Shown here: piece by piece, positions 1 to 9,383 of the stretch
How the letters are laid out: each line of letters begins with the position of its first letter
Numbering within the stretch: position 1 is the stretch's first letter
Assembly: GCA_936450465.1 (NCBI GenBank)
Contig: OW388300.1
Coordinates: 18,675,266-18,739,265, forward strand
Direction: 5' to 3'
Origin: Gibbula magus
Taxonomy: Eukaryota > Mollusca > Gastropoda > Trochida > Trochidae
Length of the DNA stretch: 64,000 bases
The notes under the pieces: generated by a model
Seen by the model: the letters and a program-made list of their open reading frames with translations, nothing else
Database searches by the model: none
What the model was told of the DNA's origin: nothing
Translations under genes and position numbers: made by a program

Positions 1-839
1 ATCCACAATGTAGATTTCAAAGTCTTTTGTTGATTTAATGAAGATAAAGATTTGTACAGTGACCCAGTTTTATTCTAGTTATTCCTTTGTCCGTTGTTCT
101 GTTTTTGCTGTATATGTTACAGTCAAAGTCTACAATCAGTCAATGTGTACAATGACTGAAATAATCAGTCAATGTGTACATTGCCTAACGAGCCTAGTCA
201 TTGTGTACATTGCCTGAAAATTTCAGGCATTGTGTACATTGCCTGACTAATTAAGCAAATTATTGTAGAGATTGACTGATTGTTAAACAGTGATCATTGA
301 GAAGAAAGGATTAGCCCAGGATTCAGTCTGTGATCGCCCTGGCTTCTTTTTAGAATAATCTAATTAAATATAAAACAAATACTAAAATTGAATACATTGA
401 CTTTTATTTCACATCATATGAAAACAAGTGAGGACAGGTACAAACGTCAACAACTTTTGTTTTTGCAATTGATACTGTTGTGGCATCTACTGTTACACAA
501 TAAACCCAACTTGAAACAGTTGCATTTATTTGTGCCACACTGTTTTGCACTGGTAGAGCAGTTACATCTTGGTTGGTGCACCAAGAAGCAGGAAGATATC
601 CAAAAGTTGATATGCAACTACGCATGCACGTTTGGAGCTAAGGGGACGCAGGACGCAGAATTTAGGAAAGTGATCTTGGTACACTATGATCCACTTATGT
701 GATCCACTTGCCATTGACTGCATGAAAACCCAACACAGCCACCCTCAACAAATACAACGAACGTGTTAACACCTGCAAAAAGCAACAGCCCCAGAAACAG
801 AAGAACTCATAGCCAAAACGCAACCACAGGTCCCCAATC
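1..839. other. Non-coding stretch with short inverted/tandem motifs at its left end
   Basis: Positions about 133-250 hold four spaced copies of a motif like CAGTCAATGTGTACA or its variant ATTGTGTACATTGCCTGA, some in opposite orientation, with a GCCTGAAAATTTCAGGC palindrome (219-235). The minus strand at 404-625 has a 73-codon frame followed at once by an AATAAA-like signal. It could be a 3' exon but has no recognisable motif. Nothing else is supported. Confidence 0.4.
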
Positions 840-869
840 AGTCCACAAGCCCAATCTCCAAATCAACAA

Positions 870-1290
870 AACTGGTTGAATGTAGGGGTATTACCATGTT
901 GGTGAGGTCACATATTTGTCCAATGTTATAACTAGTGTTATGCAATTTGGAATTATCAACTTTAACCGAAAATAACCAGTTTAACATTAGTCAGTTCAGT
1001 ACAACGAAAATACAACCATTCAAAGTCGTTGAATCCGGACAATGGACCTTGGCTTTCTGTAGCTATTAAGTCAAATGTAATTGTGGAAACTTCAATAAAG
1101 AAGATAGGCAGACAGATTTGCTCAAAGCGTTCAATAGATCTTATATGAGTACATACGTGAGACAGAGCCATAAGTTTCGGCTTCTACACATGCATGAGAC
1201 AGTTCCTTTGTTTTCATTGAAACATATATATTTGATATATTAAGCATTTGGGACTGAATATGAATATGAAGGTATAACCTAAACCAGCAC
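870..1290. repeat. Dispersed repeat related to 57284-57775 and 58286-58753
   Basis: Shares the order GGTCACATAT, ACCGAAAA, CCGGACAATG, GTCAAATGTAATT, CAGACAGATTTG and AGTTTCGGCTTCTRCACA-type motifs with the two elements near 57-58 kb. The terminal repeats are decayed here. It is repeated in block 2 at about 10096-10516. Confidence 0.5.
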
Positions 1291-1667
1291 TTATTGTAAT
1301 TTGGTACATTTTAAAATCAAATAAAACATCATGCAAAATTGATCATGCATCTTTAAATATGTTCTGATTTTCTTGAAATGTCAGATCTACATTGCTATTA
1401 GAAGTAACTGACAATTTATGATCAAAGTGGTGATATTGAGTAAATTGGACATCATTGAATTTCTTTGTACATTTTATGATTTACACTCCAACAGATAGTG
1501 GTAGGAATTTTCACAAACATTTCAACAGAACAACTTTGGTATCGACAATTCTGAAACCGAAGAGATAACAATTTAATGGATTACACATGTAACGTATAAT
1601 TTTGCAAGTGTGGTTTTATAATTTATTGGTCCAAAATCACATTATTTAGGTAAAGCTTTATGTTTAA

Positions 1668-1997
1668 AGGGGGAGTAGCACGTTTTTCGGAAATTTTATT
1701 TTTTCAAATTTCTCATTTATAATGATAGTTTATATCATATTTACTTAAGAGGGTAAAGCATCTTATTACACAAACCAATTATCCGTGGTAATTATGGTGT
1801 TGAGTATAAAGCAAAAATTGCATGGCTGCCATTTTATTGTGAAAGACAAAATACGATTTCCATGCCTTTACGGAATCATGTACAATCATTTTGTAACTTG
1901 ATTTTCTGAAGAGAGAAGGGTGTTTTACTATTTGTGACATTATTTTTCAAATTCATTTCATCAACTTATTTGAGCGAAAAAGCGTGCTACTGTCCCT
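1668..1997. mobile_element. MITE flanked by TTAA (330 bp)
   Basis: Left end AGGGGGAGTAGCACG and right end CGTGCTACTGTCCCT form an imperfect terminal inverted repeat that extends into a TTTTTCG motif. Both ends are flanked by TTAA (1664-1667 and 1998-2001), as in piggyBac-type insertion; a TA duplication of the mariner type is an alternative. It is non-coding. The region 1291-1667 next to it is AT-rich with nothing recognisable. Confidence 0.65.
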
Positions 1998-2178
1998 TTA
2001 ATAAGCATAATATTAGACTTAAAATATTTCGATAACAAACGGCAAAATGTGTGGAGGAGCATGGGAAATCACGATTATTATAATAGGTACATTTCGCAAA
2101 AATGATACAATAGGGTATGTTTTCAACGTTGAGAAAATATCCGAGCCTTTTTTCAAAGGGGGTCGGTTTTCAATGTGT

Positions 2179-2206
2179 AGGGGGACCATTATACAATGGT
2201 CCCTCT
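2179..2206. repeat. Small hairpin in a GGGGGACC-rich stretch
   Basis: AGGGGGACCAT and ATGGTCCCTCT pair across a short loop, inside a region (2147-2290) with several GGGGGACCA/TTTTCAA motifs. A weakly similar GGTCCC/TTTTCAACG arrangement lies near 48310-48430. It is copied at 11405-11432. Confidence 0.45.
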
Positions 2207-3027
2207 GAGGGGGACCACTTTTCAACTGTAGAAAACAGGTCAACCTTCCTGTTGAAATTCGATCTAGGACCATTTTTCAGTGTTGAAAAATGACCATATT
2301 ACCGTTATTCATCCGTTTTCTTCGTTACAGGTGTAACGATTCTTCGTTACACCGGCAGGCTGACGATACTAGTGTTGTGATTTGAACGACTTTAAATTAT
2401 GAATAATTCATAAAATCAATACTTGTAATAGTCATGGTAAAAAGAAGAGTAAACGCTAGAATAACGCTTTTTCAATCATGCGGTAGAACATTCTCTATTC
2501 AGCAAGTCATATATTTTACGACATCCAACCTCACCGCCAAACCCCACCATGTTTGTTTTGGAAGTGGGGTTGCTGTAAAATAGCTGTCTATGATGGTTTC
2601 TAGCACCCAAGCACCAGTCACAAAATCCAGAAAACCTGATGGTCACTATTCTTAACTAGTAAAATGCACTGTTCCTTTGGAATAATTGTCTCAAATCTGC
2701 CGCAATCATAAAAATAACGATAACGATTCTGCGTGTATAACTTTTTTAAAATACATTTTTGAAGATTTAATGCTTGTGATTTAAAACACATCAACTCGAT
2801 TAAATCTTAATTTCTATTCTTATTAATGGGTCATTTTCAATATACGTAGGATTTTCAGATTCTTCTTAGAATAAAAAAAATACCTAAATATTATTTACTT
2901 TTTTTCAAATAAAAATACAACAAAAACAAATATTAAAAGATGCAGACTAAAAGTTATAAATGTACCTTTTAATTGATACAATCGTAATTTATCAGGTCTT
3001 TGAAGGTCAATTAGAGGTGACTTATAT

Positions 3028-3150
3028 ATATGAAAACAGAAAGATTTTCTGGATAAAAACTTCTTTAATGTGAAAATACACGACGTTTCGGAGTAAATGC
3101 TCACCCCTTCATCGTGTGGAGTATAAGGAAATAACAAAAGGTGATACATT
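3028..3150. repeat. Dispersed repeat with GACGTTTCGG...CTTCATC motif
   Basis: Shares TTTTCTGGATAAAAACTTC, ACACGACGTTTCGGAG and a CTCACCCCTTCATC-type block with 40055-40150. This motif pair resembles sequences I remember from ends of Penelope-like elements, but no reverse transcriptase is present, so the family is uncertain. It is repeated in block 2 at 12254-12376. The flanking 2330-3027 is AT-rich and otherwise empty. Confidence 0.4.
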
Positions 3151-3222
3151 CATATCATATTTTCAATATTGATTTGAAATCAAATAGAAACAAACAGTTG
3201 TTACTAAGGTGACATGGTCACC

Positions 3223-3755
3223 AATACAATTCACATTATACAGTCTATTAAAAGATTGTCTTGTTTTTTTTTATTCTTAAGCATATTAAAATGATATTTT
3301 GTAAGCAAAACAATGAACATCTCTGTGCTCCGAATTACGAATTATCTGTCCCTCGTTATTATGTCAAACTCGTCACACACTTAACACAATAACTAACTTG
3401 GGACATAATCCAGTATTCGTCGCAACGCGTTGGTTATTCCAATAATAAACCTTAGCAAATTGTTCATAAGTATCATTTGCCTGACAACATTGGTATACAT
3501 TTCGACACTTCGGCTACACAGAATAAAGAAGTTGTATATCCATAAAGTAATTCGCCCTTTATCATCTCTACTTCTAGAACGGTCAATGGCCAATGTTGAG
3601 TATAGATTGTGGATTTGTTATCACTTTGATGACTACTTAATAAATAAAGAAACCCTTTTAGTGTTTATTTTAAAACTGATGCACAACAGAGCCAGTGGTT
3701 CAAATTTTCTATGATTACATACATTTTATCTTTGTTACCAGGTTCAAAATAAGTA
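3223..3755 (+). promoter_or_regulatory. Conserved 5' flank of gene copy 1
   Basis: Homology to the flank of copy 3 begins at AATACAATTCACAT (3223; 59603 in the other). It continues to the gene at roughly 90% identity by eye, as high as much of the coding region. It ends in a splice-acceptor-like pyrimidine run and AG (3740-3741). It probably contains promoter, 5' untranslated exon and intron, but no TATA box or donor site can be assigned with confidence. It contains short frames conserved in both copies on each strand (for example 3393-3593 minus). Confidence 0.45.
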
Positions 3756-6203
3756 ATGAGAGTGTGCCGCCAGATGGAGTGGAAGCTCTCTAAAGTTTTA
3801 AACGAGATGATTCCTGCCATGAGAATTACAAAATTAATCATTCGACGGAAAGAGAAAAATGAAACTGCCAAAGAACATGTCGAAAAATTTATCAGGTCGA
3901 CCAGGAAATTGAAAGAAAGGCCAATATCGATACCATCTGATGTTTTTCCATTTTCATTTGAAATCAAAATATGTACCTACACAACAACTTCGAAGTCAGA
4001 GCTTACAAAGTACATTGACAAACTCACAAAGAACGACTCGGAGAAAAGGCAGACGATCCATTACATGATCCTGTTCTTCAGAGAGACGCCATCAACTACT
4101 GACCCACTAGTTCCACAGATTGAAATGTACGCTCTAACTTCCGGTATAGCTCATACTCTATTGCCTGAGAGTGATTGTGATGAAGAGTTCCCGAAACGGA
4201 GCGCACGTCGTCTGTTGGAGTTCAACCTCAAGTCTCTCTCTTCCAGACACCTGATGGGCATCCATAGATCTTCAAGCAACACCTTCCGGCTAAATGAAGG
4301 AACAGAGTTGTCCATCTGGCACTATTTGGGTCACATCACAACCACCTTCAAGGTGCCGTTTAAAGCTGATTGTTCTCTATTTCGAATTCGATGCTTTCAG
4401 ACGAAAAAAGGAAAACCTCGGAAAGTATCAATGACTGTAGGTATTAACTATCTGAGAGTTCACATGAAGCTGAGTTTGATCGACATGGCCTACATTATTC
4501 ACCATCTGTCTCGCATTGCTAGAGGAAGAGTCTTTAACAGATTTGGTTCTACCGAAGAGGAAGTGGATGACAACCGATTTGATATACTCAGTCATGTTGA
4601 ACTTGTCAAGAAAAAAAAAGTCATAGATAGACGAGAAAATGGACTGAAAAAAGACATCATAGATGGTATCACAAATGACGATTGTTTGAACATATCACTT
4701 GTACACCGTAAACTAAAAGACTGGAACGATGCAAACTGTTTTTCGTTACTTTTAAAAGAAAGTTCCAACTCCCGTCCAATAAAGTTGATGACTTGGGAAG
4801 ATGATCCACCTTTGTTAACCGAAATCGCTGAAGAAGTAAAAAAAAAGATTTCGGGTGACTCTTTGCAGAAAAATTACTTAGACCGGCTCTACTTGAAGTT
4901 TGAGGACACTGCAAGTGAATCAAAGCCGACATCAGAACCTCTGCTTCAGTTTGTGGAGAAACATGTCAGAACCTCAGATGGAGAGTCCTTTTTCCGATAC
5001 TGTGGAAAATGGCTTAGGATTCGAACCGCTTATCTCAGTCAGCTTGAGGTAGAATTTACAAACATTGAAAGAAGCTGTAAAGCGGAGAAGGACATTCTTC
5101 CCTTGCCTTGGATATATTCAGGAAGGAATGCAGGAGAGGATATCAAGAGGGACAAATCTGAACGAAAGCGACCAACTACAGATATGGATCAGACTACGTT
5201 TGAACATTGGTGCAAAACGGTCAAAAACAAAAAGCCTGATGCGATAAAAACACAATTGACAGTAAACTTTGACAATTATCCAAATGATAAAACAAACTGC
5301 CCCAAACAGCTGTTCTACCGGATGCACTGCCACCAGACGGAGGGGATGTACAATGAAGGCTTTCTCTGGTACGATCGTCTTACTGCAACTCCGGAAATGG
5401 GATATCTTCTTGGCGACAGGATGTTAGCGAGGGGTGTGGAGTTGTATGATATTTTGCATTTCACTCCAGAGAAGACCTACCTGATCCATGTGAAAGAAGG
5501 TCTTGCAGGAACAACTAGAGATGTATGTTCCCAAATCCGAGTGTCTGCTGATCTCCTCTTCAAGAATATCATCTGCAACAATCACTTTGATTTCCTGGAA
5601 GAGTTGTGGTGTAAGATTATCAAGGGGGAAGAAGAGGAAGAACAGAAAGGAAAGAAAGAAAAGAAAGGCAAGAAAGAAAAGAACGAAAAGGAAGAAAAGA
5701 AAAAAGAGAAAGAACGCAGATACAGGGCTTCAGCCAAACAACGTTATGAAGGTTTGGGGAAAGAGAAGTTCTTGGATCTCTTCAAGCGAGACGAGCTTGT
5801 GTATGTCCTGGCTTATAGGGATCATAGGGAGGACAACAGGGAGGACACAGCTCAATTTGACAATTATCCCGAAAAAAGACTTCGAGATGCATTTGGTAAA
5901 AAATTCAAAAACGTGAAAAAAGAGTTGTTACGAAGTGGATATCTTGAGAAGTTTGATGGAGAGATCAAACTAACTGACAAAATCTACTACACTCAGGAAA
6001 AGGCAAAACAGGAAATAAAGCTATCAACAGTTTCTGATGGTTTGAAGGCATTTAAGATCCTTCAAGAGGCCATGTCAATACACCCATCTTTCATCGCAAA
6101 GATGGAACTAGTACATCTCTACAATCACTTCAAGCAACTCCAGACTGCGAGCAAGAGCGTGTCCCTCAAGTTATGCCGAATTGCAACTAAACTCCCTGGT
6201 TGA
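3756..6203 (+). CDS. DUF6119/TIGR04141-like protein, copy 1 (815 aa, intronless)
   Basis: Single uninterrupted 815-codon frame. The order of motifs recalls, from memory, the prokaryotic DUF6119/TIGR04141 family: a short start of the ITKLIIRR type (about residues 23-30), a YALTSGIAHTLLPE block (125-138) followed by RLLEFNLKSLS, SFFRYCGKWLRIRTAYL (411-427), GFLWYDRL (535-542), then YDILHF and TYLIHVKEGL with CSQIRVSADLLF (about 566-607), and VYVLAYRDH plus GYLEKFDGEIKLTDKIYY (682-745). Prokaryotic members are about 520-620 aa, so this one is longer; part of the excess is a Lys/Glu-rich insert at 624-655. No signal peptide or membrane segment is visible. A TAA at 3750-3752 closes this frame upstream, so translation starts at 3756 or at the inner ATGs 3807 or 3819. 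The first roughly 17 residues are a shifted frame compared with the copy at 60117. A splice-acceptor-like AG (3740-3741) after a pyrimidine-rich run suggests an upstream untranslated exon. The biochemical function is unknown; expression cannot be judged here. Confidence 0.7.
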   Translation: MRVCRQMEWKLSKVLNEMIPAMRITKLIIRRKEKNETAKEHVEKFIRSTRKLKERPISIPSDVFPFSFEIKICTYTTTSKSELTKYIDKLTKNDSEKRQTIHYMILFFRETPSTTDPLVPQIEMYALTSGIAHTLLPESDCDEEFPKRSARRLLEFNLKSLSSRHLMGIHRSSSNTFRLNEGTELSIWHYLGHITTTFKVPFKADCSLFRIRCFQTKKGKPRKVSMTVGINYLRVHMKLSLIDMAYIIHHLSRIARGRVFNRFGSTEEEVDDNRFDILSHVELVKKKKVIDRRENGLKKDIIDGITNDDCLNISLVHRKLKDWNDANCFSLLLKESSNSRPIKLMTWEDDPPLLTEIAEEVKKKISGDSLQKNYLDRLYLKFEDTASESKPTSEPLLQFVEKHVRTSDGESFFRYCGKWLRIRTAYLSQLEVEFTNIERSCKAEKDILPLPWIYSGRNAGEDIKRDKSERKRPTTDMDQTTFEHWCKTVKNKKPDAIKTQLTVNFDNYPNDKTNCPKQLFYRMHCHQTEGMYNEGFLWYDRLTATPEMGYLLGDRMLARGVELYDILHFTPEKTYLIHVKEGLAGTTRDVCSQIRVSADLLFKNIICNNHFDFLEELWCKIIKGEEEEEQKGKKEKKGKKEKNEKEEKKKEKERRYRASAKQRYEGLGKEKFLDLFKRDELVYVLAYRDHREDNREDTAQFDNYPEKRLRDAFGKKFKNVKKELLRSGYLEKFDGEIKLTDKIYYTQEKAKQEIKLSTVSDGLKAFKILQEAMSIHPSFIAKMELVHLYNHFKQLQTASKSVSLKLCRIATKLPG
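5623..5720 (+). repeat. Purine-rich AAG/GAA tract inside gene copy 1
   Basis: Imperfect GAA/AAG/AAA codon run encoding about 32 mostly Lys and Glu residues (624-655). It is absent from gene copy 3, where the flanking residues join directly. It keeps the frame. The same tract is in copy 2 at 14849-14946. Expansion by slippage is likely. Confidence 0.75.
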
Positions 6204-7310
6204 CTTAGACAAAGCAATGAGTGTGACATTACAAGATGATGAACCAGCAGGGTTTGACACACAACTGTATTGTGATCCAAAACCAGAGAGATGAACATGT
6301 GTCAAGTTAAAATATGCGAACGTGAAGTGAAGACAGGTGGAGAAACTCAACACAGTAATTCCTACCACCCCCTGTGTACCTGTCTCCTCTTTTAATGCCA
6401 CTCTAAGCATCTACTGAGTGAGATAAATGCACAATTAAAGAAACTGTGACATTTAAGACATCCTTTTCCAAATTTTATAAATGTTTCTTACGCAACAGGT
6501 ATAAGGTATTATTGATTTATTGTTGTCCCCCAGTACTGATTTCTTATCGTTATTGTGTATTCATTATGTTGCTTCATTTCTCTGATTGCTTTCAATTTCA
6601 ATATTTAAAGATATCGATAGGGAATCCATCTATTCTTGGAGTTTTATTAGTTGTCATAGTTTTCCAAGCACAAGTGAGTGATTAAATACATAACATGAAT
6701 TACTCTAGCTGCAAGACTTGACAGTAAAACAGTCAACTGAAGGTTTATGTAACATGAATATGTGCATCCTCGACATTTCCATTACGAGAGAAATGGCATA
6801 TCTCGACCCAACCCTGTATATCCATAGCTCAGCCTGCTAGTTTATTATCGTCCTTGCCTGACTAGACCTTCTCACTGTAGCCTTTCAGAAAAGTCTTGCA
6901 AGCAAGTTTTCCTGATTGAGAGGCATAGGCGTCATGCTGTATGGAAAAAGCGGAAGTGACTTATGATAGAAGGTTTTGATTGGTACGTCTTTTAGTGTAG
7001 ACATTTGATTGGATAATAGACCAGACAAGCGAGTTCATCCAACTTATCTCGGTAGATGAATCCAGGGTTTGACTAGAGTTTTACCAAATGTGTACCTGGG
7101 AGATGATCAAGGATAGGAAACTGTGGCTAAGAACTTGTATTTGTAGAATTGCTTTGATGTCTGTTGTAGAGTTATTATAGTTGTATATAGAAACACTTTA
7201 AACAACATTTGTATACTCCACATACTATGTGATTTGTAATTCTTGTATATGAACCTGTAATCGCATCACAATCAAAGACTTCGTCTTTGAGCTGTGTCAA
7301 TCATGTTTTT

Positions 7311-8176
7311 ATACCCCCGCTACGAAGTAGTCGGGGGTATATAGCGGTCAGCACGTCCGTGCGTCCGTGCGTCCGTCCGTCCGTCTGTGCGTCCGTCCGG
7401 TTTTTGTTCTGCTCATAATTCTGAAACCAGTTGCTAAAATTTTACGAAACTTGATATGTACAATCATCACAATGTGTATATCTGCCTTTTGTATGTTTCA
7501 TACCCTCATTTGCATAATTTATGCAAATTTTCTCTGTTTTTCGACTTTGCCATTCACCCTTTTTGTTCCAGTCATAACTCAGATACTGATTGTTCAAATG
7601 TCTTGTAACTTGATACATATAATCATCACGATGTGTACATCTGCCTTTTGTATGTTTCATACCCTCATTTGCATAATTTATGCAAATTTTCTCCGTTTTC
7701 GACTTAACCATTCACACTTTTTGTTCCACTCATAACTCTGAAACCAGTTGTTACGAAACTTGATATGTACAATCACCATGATGTGTACATCTGCCTTTTG
7801 TTTGTTTCATACCCTCATTTGCATAATTTATGCAAATTTTCTCCGTTTTTCATCTTCGCCATTCACACTTTTTGTTCCACTCATAACTCAGAAACTAATT
7901 GTTCAAATGTTACGAAACCACTGGTGTGTACATCTGTCATTTTTATATTTCATACCCTCATTTGCATATTTGTATGTTTCATACCCTCATTTGCATATTT
8001 AATGCCATTTTTCAAATTTTTCGACTTTTACTTCTAAAACATGCTTACAAGTGTAATACTTACTCTGCTTTAATAATACTTATATATAATGGTCTGTTAA
8101 TACAAAATTTTAAACATTGATGCCCTTTTGCTATTTTCAAACATTTCTCTTTGACCAATGTTAAAAGCGGGGGTAT
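7311..8176. mobile_element. CCGT/octamer element, copy a (ATACCCCCGCT termini)
   Basis: Begins ATACCCCCGCT and ends AGCGGGGGTAT, an 11-bp terminal inverted repeat. The left end also forms a hairpin with an inner copy of the terminus (7311-7340). Inside are a CCGT/CCGTGCGT-rich tract (7351-7399) and about three and a half diverged subrepeats of roughly 150-160 bp. Each full subrepeat has ATTTGCAT, a 5-bp spacer and ATGCAAAT (7508, 7667, 7817). It is non-coding; the short frames in it are by-products of the repeat. I recall similar elements as common in invertebrate genomes but cannot name the family. No clear target duplication was found. Confidence 0.65.
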
Positions 8177-8342
8177 CATGAGTGAGCTGTGCTCACTAAT
8201 TCTCTTGTTTTCCCTGTTTGAATCTACGGAAAAGTATATCTTGTCATATTTTTACCCTATGTGCACAGCTGATTAAAAATGTGAGTTACATTCAAGATAA
8301 ATTTTCCAATTCACCATTTTGATTGGGAGTATACATTGTTAC

Positions 8343-9383
8343 TAGGGGTGAAACGGTACGCCTATGCCACGGTTCGGTGCGTATTGCGGTACAGAGTTCT
8401 CGGTTCGGTACTTTTCGGTTCGGTTCTTCAAAAGTTCAATACCACTCCTCAACAATAAAAATAACAGATGAATATCACAGATAATTTTAAATTTGGAAAT
8501 AGTTGACAGGAAAACATTCAAATAATTCAAAAGAGAGCTAAATTAAGCCCTGGACACTCAAAAGAACAAGCACTGCAAATCATCTGGTAATCAAATTGAC
8601 TAATCACACACGGAGTGGTGAGTGAATTTATTTTTTTAGAATAAAAAGGTTCAATTGGGCTTTGCATGTGCCATAAATTCTTATTTGTAATTTCATCTAA
8701 AATGACTAGACAGTAAAATAACAATTTGAAATCACATTCAACAAATTCAATAAAGAAAATCAGTGATATTTAAGTTGATTAAGTAATTACTTATGTTGTT
8801 CTTATTTTGTTTTTCAATATATGAAGGAATGTTTATTTACTGTGTATAACCATAACTTTTGTTATTTATTAAACAGCTGTGAAAATGTTTCATTGCCAGA
8901 CTCCCGGAGCAAGTAAACTACAAGGTCAAGCTTACAGTTAATTGCCATGTAAACTTGCTTGTGAAAAGTAATATCTTAAAAATAAAAAGTACAACTGTTG
9001 ACTTGCTGTGTCTATTTAATTATTGTTTTAATGGTATACATATCAAGTGTAAGCAGGAGTCAACATCAGAAACTCTATTGTTTGTTATTAGCCTTGTCAT
9101 TGGTTAACTTGGGGACTTCCCTTTTCTTAGCCAATCAGAAAATTAAATACAAAGTGTACGTAGTCTAGCATATTAAACGGGAAAATTATCAAACTTCTTT
9201 TGTCAAGAAAATAGAAATTCATTAATTCAGACGAAGTTCATTTGATTTCTCAATTGATATTCAATAAATATGAAACAATTACGTTCTTTATCTATTTAAA
9301 CGTAGTTAATGATTAATCAAATCTACACTAACTTACCGACTAGCATGATGTCGCCCGCATGGTGTAGTCGCTTCTAGATTTGG
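8343..9383. mobile_element. hAT left-half fragment (R unit 1)
   Basis: Left 1,041 bp of the hAT element, beginning TAGGGGTGAAACGG after the ATTGTTAC target site (8335-8342). It is cut at the R-unit junction. Confidence 0.8.

Larger units (their letters stand above)
6211..9383. repeat. R unit 1 (3,173 bp), gene 3' flank to mid-hAT
   Basis: Begins at AAAGCAATGAG, eight bases after the stop codon of copy 1, and ends inside an hAT element (AGATTTGG), where the next unit begins. Contents in order: gene 3' flank, a spacer with an AATCAAAGACTTCGTCTTTG hairpin, the CCGT/octamer element (7311-8176), and 1,041 bp of the hAT left half (from 8343). It shares a GTTGTCCCCCAG variant near 6527 only with its block-2 copy. 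Confidence 0.85.

Noticed and set aside
404..625. 73-codon minus-strand frame followed by an AATAAA-like signal
   Set aside because: It could be a terminal exon, but there is no upstream exon, motif or second copy to support it, and an overlapping plus-strand frame is longer.
6171..6410. 79-codon minus-strand frame after the gene, repeated in R units
   Set aside because: Overlaps the +1 tail of the gene on the other strand and is disrupted in the divergent 3' flank of gene copy 3; no motif.
7351..7399. CRISPR-like or coding CCGT repeats
   Set aside because: Short impure tandem repeat without unique spacers, in eukaryotic DNA.
7367..8120. Several 70-150-codon frames on both strands in the CCGT element (repeated in every R unit)
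   Set aside because: Overlapping frames on both strands driven by subrepeats; they begin in a CCGT tract (Val-Arg-Pro-Ser repeats) and show no domain.
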